DNA of 64,000 nucleotides from assembly GCA_032821775.1 (NCBI GenBank), contig JAVLRN010000015.1, forward strand, positions 310,001 through 374,000, read 5' to 3'. Each line of letters opens with the position of its first letter. The first letter of the stretch is position 1. Below the pieces are notes generated by a model, which was not told the origin of the DNA, made no database searches, and saw nothing but the letters and a program-made list of their open reading frames with translations. Source of the DNA: Sanguinoderma infundibulare (taxonomy: Eukaryota > Basidiomycota > Agaricomycetes > Polyporales > Polyporaceae). Positions 35,310 to 45,503 of this stretch are shown piece after piece. A program made the translations under genes and the position numbers.

Positions 35310-35733
35310 ACTCCACGAGTGTTGAGGTGGCGAGCATCGGTCTGGACCGCGGTGTGAAATGGACGTCGTACTGCATCAGCAAGATTTGTTTGAACATGCT
35401 CATGGGTGGTTGCACGACTGCACGAGGATGGCCTGAATTGCGTGTTGCGGACATACAAGCAGAAGATGAAGATGGAGCGCCCCGACTTCACCGCGATCTT
35501 GTTGGACCCGGGCTGGGTAAAGATTGGTAAGCGTGTTGCCCGAGCACGAGGGGCGGCTGGTTGGTACTCACGACAATCACAGCTTTGGGAGGCGAGGGCG
35601 TACAGCTCGAACCACAGTTTAGCGTGCCGAACATCGTCAAAGTGATCGCTTCGCTGAATAACGAGGACAGCGGGAGGTCTTCCGGTATGACGGCAGCATC
35701 ATTCCCTGGTGAAGATTGTACCATGCGCCCCGG
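35310..35733 (+). pseudogene. decayed short-chain dehydrogenase/reductase (3' part)
   Basis: Translated pieces match the C-terminal half of an SDR enzyme: SYCISK (the YxxxK catalytic motif), then TAILLDPGWVK (the DPGW motif), then, after a GTAAGC..CACAG intron, QFSVPNIVKVIASLNNEDSG and a terminal RYDGSIIPW-stop. These pieces lie in different frames. One shift occurs between the YxxxK helix and the following segment; another is a missing base near 35684, after DSGR. The N-terminal Rossmann half is not seen. The original enzyme would have been a cytosolic NAD(P)H-dependent reductase. Confidence 0.6.
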
Positions 35734-35850
35734 CGCGAGTGGCTCACGTCCCACCTATGTAGCATCATCATCGCAATACATATAATCGATACAGCACAGT
35801 ACTTACAACAATGAGTGATGATACATATCCACCCACGTTCACGCTCGCAC

Positions 35851-37747
35851 TCATGCGGAGTCGTCCAGCGTCATCTCGTCGAAATCTTCCAACAGCTCGT
35901 CGAGCTTCACCTCCGGGAAGTCCGCCTCCTCCTGCTCCTCCCCGTCCCCAGGCCCGCTCATCTGCTCGGCACCGGGCGCGGCCGCAGACGCGTGCTCGTC
36001 GACGTCCATGTCGAACTGCCCCTGCCCACGCCTCCTCGTCTTGCCCCCCGCCAAGCCCGACCCTGCGCCGTCCTTCTGCACGCGGTACATGTTCACCGCC
36101 CCGCGCATCTCCTCGTCCTCCTCCAGATCCCTGAGGAACAGCTCGTAGTCCTCCTCGACCTTCTTCTGGTCGCGCCCGCCCATCCGCCCGACGACGCCGC
36201 GCCCGCCGCCCGTCTCGCCCTCCTCGCCCTCCTCCTTCGCGATACTCCGCAGCCGCCAGCCGCGCGGTCTGTTCTTCTTGCGGCGGTTCGGGTACGCCTT
36301 CTTCACGAGGACGACGTCCGGCACGCGGTGCGCTGGCAGCGCCGCGAAGTCGTCCGAGTTGAAGTTCGCGTTCGTCAAAAAGTAGCCCATCGCAGAATCG
36401 CCCGGCTGGAGGATCCCGCCGAGGTGCGTGCGCGTGTGGAAGATCTGATCCGCCCTGCCCTCGTAGTCCATCGCGTCGTCGTCCTGCGAGCGGAATGCGC
36501 CGGACAGCGCGACCTGCGCGTCCGCGAGGACCCACTTGTTTCCGCGCGTCGCGCCCGAGGGCTCGACGTCAAGCACGGTGAACTCGACGAGATCCGCGAC
36601 GGTCGCGAGCGCCTCAAACGGCGTGCGCCAGAACACAGGCGCGGGGATCTCCGCCGACTGCAGCGTTGCAGGGTCGAGGAGATGGAGCGAGTTACCGACC
36701 CGGACGCAAAGGGTGAGGGGGGAGATATTGGAGAGGGAGCGCGCAAGCTTGGGCGGGATGCAGACGAGGTCGTCCTTGCAAAGCGGGGCGATCTCGACCG
36801 AGAAGGTGTATTTGAAGTTGGCAGTGTTGGTGTGCGTGTCGGCGGAGAGGAGCTGCTCAGATGCTTTTGATCTGCGAATGCACGCCTTAGGGATGGGGAC
36901 GGGAGAGTCGGAGGGGAAAGACGCACCGTACGGGGACGACGCCAGTGAGGAACTCGACCATCTTCTGGGCATGACTGCGGGAACTGTAGAAGAAGTCGAG
37001 ACCGTCGCGGACCTCCTTGACGGAGATGGTGTACTTCTGGGCGCCGTGCTTGAGGATGAGTTGCTCGAGGAACAGGAAGGTACGCTTGTGGGGGACCTTC
37101 TGGCGGACTTGGACCAACGCCTTCCAGGTGTTCTTCGCAGCGAGTTTGGCGCAGTCGGGGCACTGGCCATGCTGAACGAGGAACTCAATCTCGAACACTT
37201 GCTCGAGTATTGTCGCGGTGAGGACCTCCTTCTGGATTGTGAGTGAGACGCGAAGGCGTTTGGAGTGCGGCTCGGTCCAGATGAAGTGGGCCTCGGTTAG
37301 GCGGACTTTGTTGAGACCTTTGAGCTTCTTGAGGCAAATGGCGAGGAGTTCTTGTGATTCCGGCCGGGCAATGGTCCAGCTTGATGGTGGAGAGAGGAAT
37401 CGTTCGCAATTACGGCAAAAAGAAACAGAAGCTAAGAAGCTGGATAAGCATAAAACCCGATGAATATGAAACGATGTAAGACATGTATATGAACAATTAT
37501 TAGTCTCGTTGCCAGCCGTATTAGGACCCAACCCAAAAAGGACAGTGTGCCTTGGCACCTCATTTTGCGCATGGCGTGGAATCGACGTAACGAACATGTA
37601 ACACGCACCTTGTTTTGGGATGCCCTCTGTGATGTCCACCGTATTCCTCAGACACGCTACGCAAAGGTTTGCAGAATTTGGGACTATAGGAGTTCCACAG
37701 TCGGCACATAGTACACGATGGACAGCGGGAGCGGGAACAAACTCCAT
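35851..37747 (-). CDS. NMD3: 60S ribosomal export protein NMD3
   Basis: Three exons: 37609-37747, 36927-37431, 35851-36871, giving 554 aa, slightly longer than yeast Nmd3. NMD3 is the adaptor that loads the export receptor Crm1 onto pre-60S subunits and is released in the cytoplasm. The N-terminal zinc region shows four CxxC pairs: CADC and CVAC in exon 1, then CRNC and, later, CPDC. Family signatures include VDITEGIPKQ, ICLKKLKGLNKVRL, FIWTEPHSKR, QVRQKV.HKRTF.FLEQLI and ASEQLLSADTHTNTANFKY. The C-terminal 130 residues are acidic and basic low complexity (GEEGETGGG, DMDVDE), where nuclear export and import signals lie in known homologues. The first intron is 177 nt, with acceptor CTTCTTAG chosen because the nearer upstream AG would give a stop. 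The start ATG is the first in frame. Confidence 0.96.
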
Positions 37748-38159
37748 CGAGCGATCGGTCGGCTGTGAGCCCTCGAGGTGCGGTGATGATAAGCGTTGAT
37801 TCGTTTGGAGGTCTTCTTCCCTCTCCTCGTCGTACAGATAGGACGGTGGGTAAATTTAGCCAATATCTCGAGGAGGACAAGGAGGAGGAGGAGGAGGAGG
37901 AGGAGGCGGAGGCGGAGGCGGAGGAGGAATGCTCAGTAAAATCTCGTTCCATCTTATCTTATCTCTCTCCACCAACAGATTCGATCATCTTGAAGCGCCT
38001 GTTCTTGTTGGGCCTTCAAGCTTCAAGCTTCAAGTTCTCGGGCACTGAGCTTGGCCGCCGATCAGCAAACCGGGGTTGAGGTTTACAAAGGCCTGTAATA
38101 ATGCATATAGCTCTGTAGACGTCGTAGTGGTTCGTAGGTGCCTCACGGCATCATACAAT
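37748..38159. other. NMD3 upstream region
   Basis: This is the 5' flank of NMD3 including a GAG-rich microsatellite. No gene is supported; the 132-codon minus frame here is low-complexity Ser repeats from that microsatellite. Confidence 0.6.
37869..37929. repeat. GAG/GCG-GAG trinucleotide microsatellite
   Basis: About 60 bp of GAG repeats grade into GGCGGA repeats, 120-180 bp upstream of the NMD3 ATG. Confidence 0.85.
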
Positions 38160-38410
38160 TCAGCTTCTGGCTCTGCAGCCTTCCGGCGGACACGCCGATA
38201 CCCTGCAGTTTATAGCTGAGCGTGCTCCCGGGCCCTGTAGGAATTCGCCGGAGCCGGGGGAAATACTGTAGTTGCCTGTCGGATAGGTGTGCGGTCCCTG
38301 TAGTGCCATGTAGGAACGATGTGGAGATATTGTAGAGCACTGCAATAGCCCCTGGCGTATGGTAGCATATGAGGAATGGCTCCAGTTACTGTATAGTAAG
38401 CTCTCGGGCA
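38160..38410. repeat. cluster of CCCTGYAG-type motifs
   Basis: CTGCAG or CTGTAG recurs at short irregular spacing (for example CCCTGCAG, CCCTGTAG twice, TACTGTAG). A related cluster lies at about 40700-40790, and ACACGCCGATACCCTGCAG here resembles ACACGGCGAAACCCTGCAG there. It suggests a diverged dispersed repeat. Confidence 0.35.
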
Positions 38411-38733
38411 GGCATCACTCGGGTACTCGCCCACGGCCATCCAAAGCACACAGAAAAATATGAAGGTCAAAAATCATCAATTTTGGTGAGCAGAGAACAC
38501 ACAACAACAATACACCACATCATCTATTACGAAACGAGAGTGCATGCACGACGTGTGAACCATAGACATCACCAGCGAGACAGCGTGAGAGCACCGCGAG
38601 ACAAACAGAGACAAAGGCACTTGCGAATCGAGAGCCAGAGCGAGATAAGGCGAGCAGGACAAAGCGAGCCGTCAAGCGAGCGAGCAGGCGGACAAATGCG
38701 ACCATGAGGACATCCTGAAGGGGAGGCAACAAC

Positions 38734-40038
38734 CTATAGCATCACAGGTCTGTGACTTAACCGTCCAGTAGGGGGAGCAAAGGGTCGCACATACTTGTCG
38801 TAGGCAGGGAGGTTGCCCATGCTCTTCGGGCGGGGGCGCTTGTGCTAACAACGTAATATCTCAGTGAAGCTTCACGTACTCCTCGGTCTAGGCGGGACGC
38901 ACGAGCTGGCAGTACAACCCGCACGCGTTGCAGTTCAGTTCGTCGTTGAGGCCCCGACGCCACAGGGGAGTGTGGGTCGCGCCGCAGTTGAGCACTGGGC
39001 TTTGACGCCGCCCGGAGCGGAGTTGCTGTTGCTGTTTTGCTGGGAAGAGTTGACCAGAGTGGCGGATGGACCCGTCTAGAGAGTGCTCACGGACTGCGTG
39101 CGGACGCTCAGAGACGGACGTTTGCTGGTGGTCGTAGTGGTGTTGGTGCCGGGACCGGAGTTGGGACCCATGCGTGAGGGGGTGATGGTGCGGGGGAACG
39201 ACGTCCTTCATTGCGCTGAGCACAGAGGCGTTGCGAAGGGCGGCGGACTTGAACAGGTTCTCGTCGTCGTGGGCAGATTCAGATCTGGCGGCATGGGGGG
39301 GAAGGGCATGTCGGCGGTAGCAACCTTCATCTCGACGTCTTCCTGAGAGGCGAGACGGTCGGCTTGCCGGGTGTCGGAGTGGTGGAAACCCGAGGACCAA
39401 CCTCCTGGACTGTCGGCGTTGAGCTCGTCAAGGGGCAGTTCGATGGTGGGGAGAACGATGCTGAAGCCGTCGGAGGAGTTGTTGTGGAGCCGAGGCCCTC
39501 ACCATAGGTCATGGGGGTTCGTGACAGATGGAGTGTAGAGGAGAGCGGCGGGACCGAAGTCATGAGAGAAGAGGGAGGGGAAGCGGAGGGAGGCGGCATG
39601 GTATGCGTCGTCTTTGTTCTGGTCAGCCTTGTTAGTCGAGACCTTGCGGCCGCATTGAGTGAGGGGCTCGCCGACGGCGCTGGAGTCCTTGGCCGCAGCT
39701 GACTCCTCGGCGGCGGTGGTGGAACGAGTAGCTGGGCGTCCGCGCTTGGAGATGTCCTTGAACTCTGCAGAAGGCTTCATGTTGGGCTTCTTGGTGGAAA
39801 CGGTGGATGGAGTGTTGGCGGCGGGCTGGTCGACGGAGAAGGTGAACTGCATGCGGTGGATGGTACCCGGACAGCCGTTCTGACTGGCCTCGCGCTCGCG
39901 CTCGAGGTCGTAGCATTTAATGAGATCCTGAGTCTGTACTGCTGAAGTAAGGAGGTCGTCACGGGGGACCTGAACGCAGCGCAAGGTCAGGGAGATCAGG
40001 AAGGCTAGCTGCGAAGACAGCCGCGCGCATAGAGTCAT
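38734..40038 (-). CDS. GATA-type zinc-finger transcription factor, frame apparently broken by single-base indels
   Basis: Minus-strand pieces: about 40038-39502, 39409-39091, 39039-38903, 38844-38795, 38749-38734. The GATA finger reads NCGATHTPLWRRGLNDELNC then NACGLYCQL, and a 58-nt intron (38845-38902) joins it to HKRPRPKSM, the expected basic tail. Upstream are low-complexity Ser/Thr/Asn/Gln segments and LIKCYDLEREREASQ. The frame must change at three places to stay protein-like: the G7 run at 39295-39301, near 39204-39207, and at 38990-38991 inside the first CxxC, where TGC-TC-AAC-TGC lacks one base for C-S-N-C. As written, the first zinc Cys is replaced by Val. The N terminus and first exon are uncertain. 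GATA factors of fungi control nitrogen use, siderophores, light or development; which class this is cannot be told. Confidence 0.7.
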
Positions 40039-42059
40039 GTCCGGGAGGGACCCACCTGGCTTTCACATCCTCGTCCTCATCGTCACCCTCACGATGGTCT
40101 TCACCATCCTCAGCTACCTCGCCTACGCAGTCTCCTCAGTAGGAAAGCAAGAAAAACCTACTCATATTTGAGCGGTGAATGTGGGTGCAGGTGCTTTCAT
40201 GTCGTGCGCGTTCGCGCGAGGCTTGCGAAGTGGAACAGCATGTTGTGTTTTGTTGTATGCCTGCACCATTGGTCTGCGTGAGGCCATGACTGATGTTGGA
40301 TGGCGGCTGTAGTAACGGGTTGAACGAGCAAGCAGGGGAAGCATAAGTTCAAGACACGAGTAAAGTCGTTGGGGGAAGCTTTAAGAGACGCGTCGCGTGC
40401 TTACCCCAATGGGTGTCTGCCATGTGAATACCCTCAAGCGCGCGTCCGAATCATGGCTTGCAACTTGCATTTTCGAGTAATAGTCTCAGGCTGGTCGTGT
40501 AATGTCTAGTAGTCTCCACGTCTGACACGGTGTATCCCCACCGGCTAGTATTGGCAGCCAAGTGTTTCTCCCGGCCAATATGACTGCTGTATCGTTCTGC
40601 AATACTTGACCGTATGCAATCACTGGATTATAATGCTCTTCAATAATCTGTCAGGTGCGTCGGATGAGCTGTAATGCTCTGAAATCATTTGTCGTACACG
40701 GCGAAACCCTGCAGCATTATATCGTATCCGGCGACTTGCTACAGGGTCCTGCAGCGTGGGGCAGGATCCTGCGAAACCTTGCATAGCCCCCTAGCGCTTA
40801 GTATAGCCTTACGGGCAGGTTGCGCTTTTGCTGATCAGTGCCGAAGTTCACACACGATACTATGTTCCCCGTACTCGAGGAGTCCATCTTAGGATCATGC
40901 CAAACACTGTCACGCAAACGCAGCGGTCTGTGCATGAATCCACAGCACGAGTGTTGATCATATTGCTTGGTGCAAGGGTTCTGTCGCTGGTACGTGACTC
41001 CACAATGAGTCCAAGCTTTATGTTGATTGGGCATTCCAAGTTTCATGCGCTAGATAGCGTCTCGAATGGACGACGCCTCTTCAAGTGTTTCTCTCCCAGA
41101 GGCCCGTCAACGAATGCAGAGGCGTGCGTGTCCTCTTCCCACATGAATAACTGTTCAGTTCTGCGTCGAGAGGGATGTCAGGTTGTCAAGGAGACACATC
41201 CGACCACTGCTAAAATACATACTTTGGCAGACGTCCCTTCCATCTGGAACAGTGTGCATTGCGCAGCCACCGCCATGTATTTGTCCCCTGAGTCAGCCTC
41301 GGGCTTTGACTAGGCTCCCCGAATCGAATCTGACAGATACTTCCACGTCCTTCTCTCGGAAAATGTATGAGGCCGCATGTGCATACCACTCCCTCCTGCA
41401 AGCGAAGACGCCACAGGTACGTCGATCCTTGGTCACGTCCCCGCAACTAACCGTAGTAGTCTACACAGATTGCTTCGTGCACTTGAGCAGGCGGACAACT
41501 TCGCGGCGTGGGTAACTCTGCTCTTCGATGCTGGCGGTGGCAATGACAAGTGACATATCCCGTCGGCGAATGCTCAGACCGTCATGAGCAGGTGCGAAAG
41601 GGACACAACTTCGCAGAGTCCCTTCGACTAACCATACCTACTTGAAGTGCAAATCACACAAAAATAGCGGCTTGCTAGTAGGCTGCCTGAGCCCGGTGGT
41701 CGGGAATTGCTGAGTCAAGCACTGGTTCGCTCAGGTGTGTCTATGCTCGGCCATGTCATACGCGTTCCCGAGGCTTGACTAAATTGATCCCAGGGCATAT
41801 TCGGAATGCCGGTGGTAGCAACGAATAGCACAGTGGGTACTTTCGCCTCAGATGTACAATTCCCCAGTCATGTGCTGACTGGTGCGCGGTGGTCCAGGGC
41901 CCTTTCCCTGTGATCGACTGATGCGGTATCCTAATTTATTGCGATTGTGGGTCGTCGTGGTACGAGGATCAGGACTGATGCCCGCCTCACGGGAACATTG
42001 GCGTGTGAACGACCTTCGCACTATCGAAGTTTTCTCGTTGATATATCGGAATGTCATGG
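40039..42059. other. intergenic; repeat-like motif cluster near 40.7 kb
   Basis: At 40700-40790 CCCTGCAG, its reverse CTACAGGG, and TCCTGCAG recur. Plus-strand frames at 40828-41313 and 41183-41515 overlap and have no splice or family support. No gene is called. Confidence 0.45.
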
Positions 42060-42067
42060 TATAAAAG
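42060..42067 (+). promoter_or_regulatory. TATA box of the glutathione transferase gene
   Basis: TATAAAAG lies 71-78 nt upstream of the ATG at 42138, a canonical core promoter position. Confidence 0.6.
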
Positions 42068-42137
42068 GGAGGTAGCCGTCAACCCACAACCGCATGCAAT
42101 TCCTCTTCTCTCGGAACAGACAAACCTCCTCGACGCG

Positions 42138-43073
42138 ATGGCTCCCGCTCACCACTTCACATTGTATGCCTTCAAAGGCATCGCACCAAATGGATGGTGA
42201 GTCCTCGCACGCCTCGTCCGGCACAGTTCGACTGACTTTGACACCCTTCTCCAGGAAGGTCATCATCGTCCTCGAGGAGCTCGGGCTAGACTACGAGCTC
42301 GTCTATCTCGACTTCGGAAAGCAGGAGCACAAGGACGAGGCGCACACCAACCTCAACCCCAACGGCCGCATCCCGACCCTTGTAGACCACAAGAACGGCA
42401 ACTTCACTGTCTGGTGGGTTCTCGGCTCGGCTGGCTCTATCTTAACTACGTCTTAGAGTGGCCGACTGATGGACCATGCAGGGAGTCCGACGCAGTGCTC
42501 ACGTACCTCGTCGACAAGTATGACCCGACGCATAAGATCTCGTTCGAGAAGTACGACGATAAGATCAAGCAGCTCCAGTGGCTCTTCTTCCAGGCCTCTG
42601 GCCAGGGGTGCGTGCTATTTCTCGCTCCTCCCTCCTCAACCGTCATCTCAAATCCTCGTCCCACCCATGCACCGTGTTTTCCAGCCCCTACTTCGGCCAG
42701 GCCGGCTGGTTCCTGCTCTTCTCGAGCGAAAAAATCCCGAGCGCGATCGAGCGCTACCAGAAGGAGATCATCCGCGTCCTCGGCGTGCTCGAGAGCGTCC
42801 TCTCCAAGCAACCCTACCTCGTTGGCAACAAGGCGAGCGTCGCCGACCTCTCCTTCACCACGTGCGTCTTCGTTTTGCCTTGTTGGTCGGAGTAGCCGTA
42901 AGTGCTCACGCAGTTGCAACAGTTGGAACCACACGGCGACGAGGGCGCTCGTGAAAGACTTCAACGGGTTCGACTTCGAGAAGGACTTCCCGTCTGTCTA
43001 CAGGTGGCACCACGGCCTTACAAGCCGCCCTGCGGTGAAGAAGGTCTTCACCATGTGGCAGGCTAGCCAGTGA
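42138..43073 (+). CDS. glutathione S-transferase, Ure2-like type
   Basis: Five exons: 42138-42196, 42255-42413, 42482-42607, 42685-42861, 42923-43073, giving 223 aa, the normal length for a cytosolic GST. All four introns are in phase 2. The N-terminal thioredoxin-like domain reads FTLYAFKGIAPNGWKV, then LEELGLDYELVYLDF and NPNGRIPTLVDH. The glutathione-binding ESDAV follows directly after a splice, in VWESDAVLTYLVDKYD. The C-terminal helical domain has FFQASGQGPYFGQAGWF and the capping motif region YLVGNKASVADLSF. These features fit fungal Ure2p-like GSTs, which conjugate or reduce electrophiles and peroxides in the cytosol. No nitrogen-regulatory prion domain is present. The start is the only upstream ATG in frame. 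Confidence 0.93.
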
Positions 43074-43375
43074 GCTGGCTGTCGTCTCGTAAAGGGAGTA
43101 GCTGAATGTAGTCTCAGAATATGCTCGGTCATGATCAAGTTGTGCTTAGCATCACAACACAAATATTACTTGTCCATACGCATTTTCCTTCCCGCCATTG
43201 CTAATTGCGCTGAGTGGGCTGCACCGTGACTGTGGAGTGAAAGTAATGCCTGCCTGTCTGATGCGTTTCTCAGGCTTCTCCGGGCACTGCGTAAGCCGAT
43301 TTGGGGCGCTCATTGATCATAAAAATCACTGTAGTACCTTCTCAGTACTATGACCAAGTGTGTACCGTCGTCGGG
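43074..43375. other. 3' flank of the GST gene
   Basis: No coding support is seen here. Confidence 0.6.
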
Positions 43376-43440
43376 ATGGCGAATCCTGGAATCGAACCAC
43401 GGGCTATCGCATTTGGGAAGTTACTAACGTTAGCCACTTG
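43376..43440 (-). repeat. tRNA-derived SINE-like element, copy 2
   Basis: On the minus strand it has GTGGCTAACG (A-box-like) and a perfect B-box GGTTCGATTCC. About 36 nt around the B-box (43376-43411) match copy 1 at 34913-34948 with few differences. The acceptor halves do not pair. Confidence 0.45.
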
Positions 43441-43844
43441 CCGATATCGGAAACAGTAGACCGACGCCAGGAAAAATATTTGGTCTTGTTTACTGGCCGT
43501 TAGACAGCAGGGAGTATCGATGCCTTGGACGCCAACTTCGCTCTTACTTCAACTTGTCAACAGTCTCTATCATGATCATCTGAAACCGGGCGGTCAACTG
43601 CAAAACAAGGCAGCAGGAGTCAAACAGAACACCATACAACATATAATATTCCATCGTTAGCATGCAACGTCACAGTAGTAGCTACAAACTAGCCAGCCGC
43701 GTGACTCTCCCCTACAACACAGTCTATGCGTACGAATACAGCGGACCCGCGCGACCACCCAAGAAAAACAAAGAAGCCAAGCCCAGCTCATAAGAACGAA
43801 GTCGAAGTCTTCCCAAAGAAAACACTCGCGTCGGCCCAATAAAG

Positions 43845-45503
43845 CTACACCTTCCTCCAATAATCCTCTCCCAGCAACTCGTCCTCCCTCCGAACTTCAC
43901 ACCGTCCCTCGTGGTCGAGCCTTACTGAGGTGTCCAAGACGCCAGCGTCGCCGTATACGACGCGCTCGACGTAGGGCGTCCACTGACGGAGCACCTCGGC
44001 CGCGGCCTCGTCGAAGAGCTGGCGGACCGAATCGGGGTGGTCCAGGATCGTGCCCCACGCCTCCTCCTCGAGTACCCACGCGACGGTCAGCGAGCCCTCC
44101 CTCCGCAGCTTCAGGGCCCGATCCCGTTTGTCTTGCCAGTGGATCGGCTGCGGGACGAAGTCGGGCTGGTGCAGAGTGCGATGTTGTTGTTATTACGCCT
44201 ACAGCTTTCAAGAGAATAACAACACGGTGGGAGACTTGCCTCGAACATGTGTATCTGGATGAACTCGAGGCGCGGGAAGCTCGTCAGGATGTCGTATGTC
44301 GACCACGGGCACGGTGACGTGTGGAGGTCCGGGAGCCGCTCGAGCACCCCCAGACGCAGGCTGACGAGCTGCCGGCCAAAGAGCGAACAGATCGCCTCCA
44401 ACGTCTGCGGAACGTGCACGAGCACGTGCAGGTGCGTGAGAGTAGGCGCGGGCCTAAATCGCTGCAGCGCACGCAGGCCGCACGCGATGGAGCGCAGCCC
44501 AGGAGGCGCGATCTCTCTACCTCGCCCCATCCCCAAGTCGGCTGGCGCATCGCTCTTGGCGTCCGGGTTGGTGAACGAGAGCTCTTCGATCCTGCGGTGG
44601 GCTTGGATGAACCGGGCGACGTCCGGCGTGAACGGAAGAGACGTAGAGAAGACGCGGAGGAGGGGCAGGTGGGCAGAGCGCAGGAGCGTGTGCGAGGCCC
44701 AGCCGCTATCGTCATCTTGGATCTGGAGGGAGAGACGCCTGAGATTGGAGACGGAGCCAAGGACCTGAACGAGGCCGCCGACGATATCCCTGTCGACCTC
44801 GAACGGGACGGTGACCGTCAGATCGCGCACGGCCATCCCGATGCGAGGGGAAGCCGAGGTGAGGTCGAGGAAATCGAGAATGCATTTGAGGTTCATGAGC
44901 TTCAAATTCTTGTGGCGTCTCACCAAGATGGCGTGGTCGCCCTTGGCTTCCCGCGAGACGTCGCGCAAGCCTCTGCAGACGCGTGCGAGCGCGTAAATGT
45001 CGTAGCCGTCGTCGAGCCATTTGAATATATCGTCCCAGATCTCAAAGGGTAGCTTCATGTCCGAATATACAGGTGCAGCGGGCGGGCTCCGCAGAGAAAG
45101 CAGCGACGCTACACAAATAAGGCGCTCGGTAAGAGAACCGTCCATCTACGCAAATAATGATGAAAAACCTCACTTTCCAGCGGGCTGTTCGCCAGGAACC
45201 ACAGGGGCGTCAGCGGCTGAACGTCCCCATTCCCCACGAAATCCAGCTTGACTCGGAGCGTGGAGACGGTCATCATCTCCCACTGCACTATAATACACCC
45301 GAAGAAATAGATGGAAGTCAGCGTTCGACCTCGCCTCAACCTCCAAGTCGCAATTCAACGACGACATCCGCCGGCAACCTACCTGTGTCCTCAGCGTCGT
45401 GACGGTACTTGTCTATCAGACTGAACCCTTTCCTGTGCCCGCCCTTCCGCAAGCCAGACGGAAGGGATGTCCACGAACGAACGTGCCTGATGACTTGCGA
45501 CAT
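43845..45503 (-). CDS. F-box protein with leucine-rich-like C-terminal region, paralogue A
   Basis: Four exons: 45383-45503, 45174-45287, 44240-45108, 43845-44165, giving 474 aa. Phases are 1, 1, 0. The F-box is at about residues 96-135 (LPFEIWDDIFKWL, then ALARVCRGLRDVSREA). It binds Skp1 in SCF ubiquitin ligases; the rest selects substrate. The remainder shows irregular Leu-rich segments (LRRLSLQIQDD, PTLTHLHVLVHVPQ, RQLVSLRLGVLERLP) and ends GEDYWRKV. The last intron (44166-44239) uses a GC donor, AG|GCAAGT. Exons 1 and 2 were accepted because paralogue B has the same arrangement (M-S/A-x-V/I-V/I-R..SW at the start). A start at 45058 within exon 3 is the alternative. The neighbour at 47016-48631 is a tandem duplicate. 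Confidence 0.8.

Noticed and set aside
35768..36535. Long minus-strand frame rich in Gly/Arg
   Set aside because: Shadow of the NMD3 last exon in another frame.
40037..40171. Plus-strand 44-codon ORF encoding a single hydrophobic span (MSGRDPPGFHILVLIV..)
   Set aside because: The opposite strand here is a run of GAN codons (acidic, coding-like). The antisense of such a run is automatically hydrophobic, so the membrane-like look is probably an artefact.
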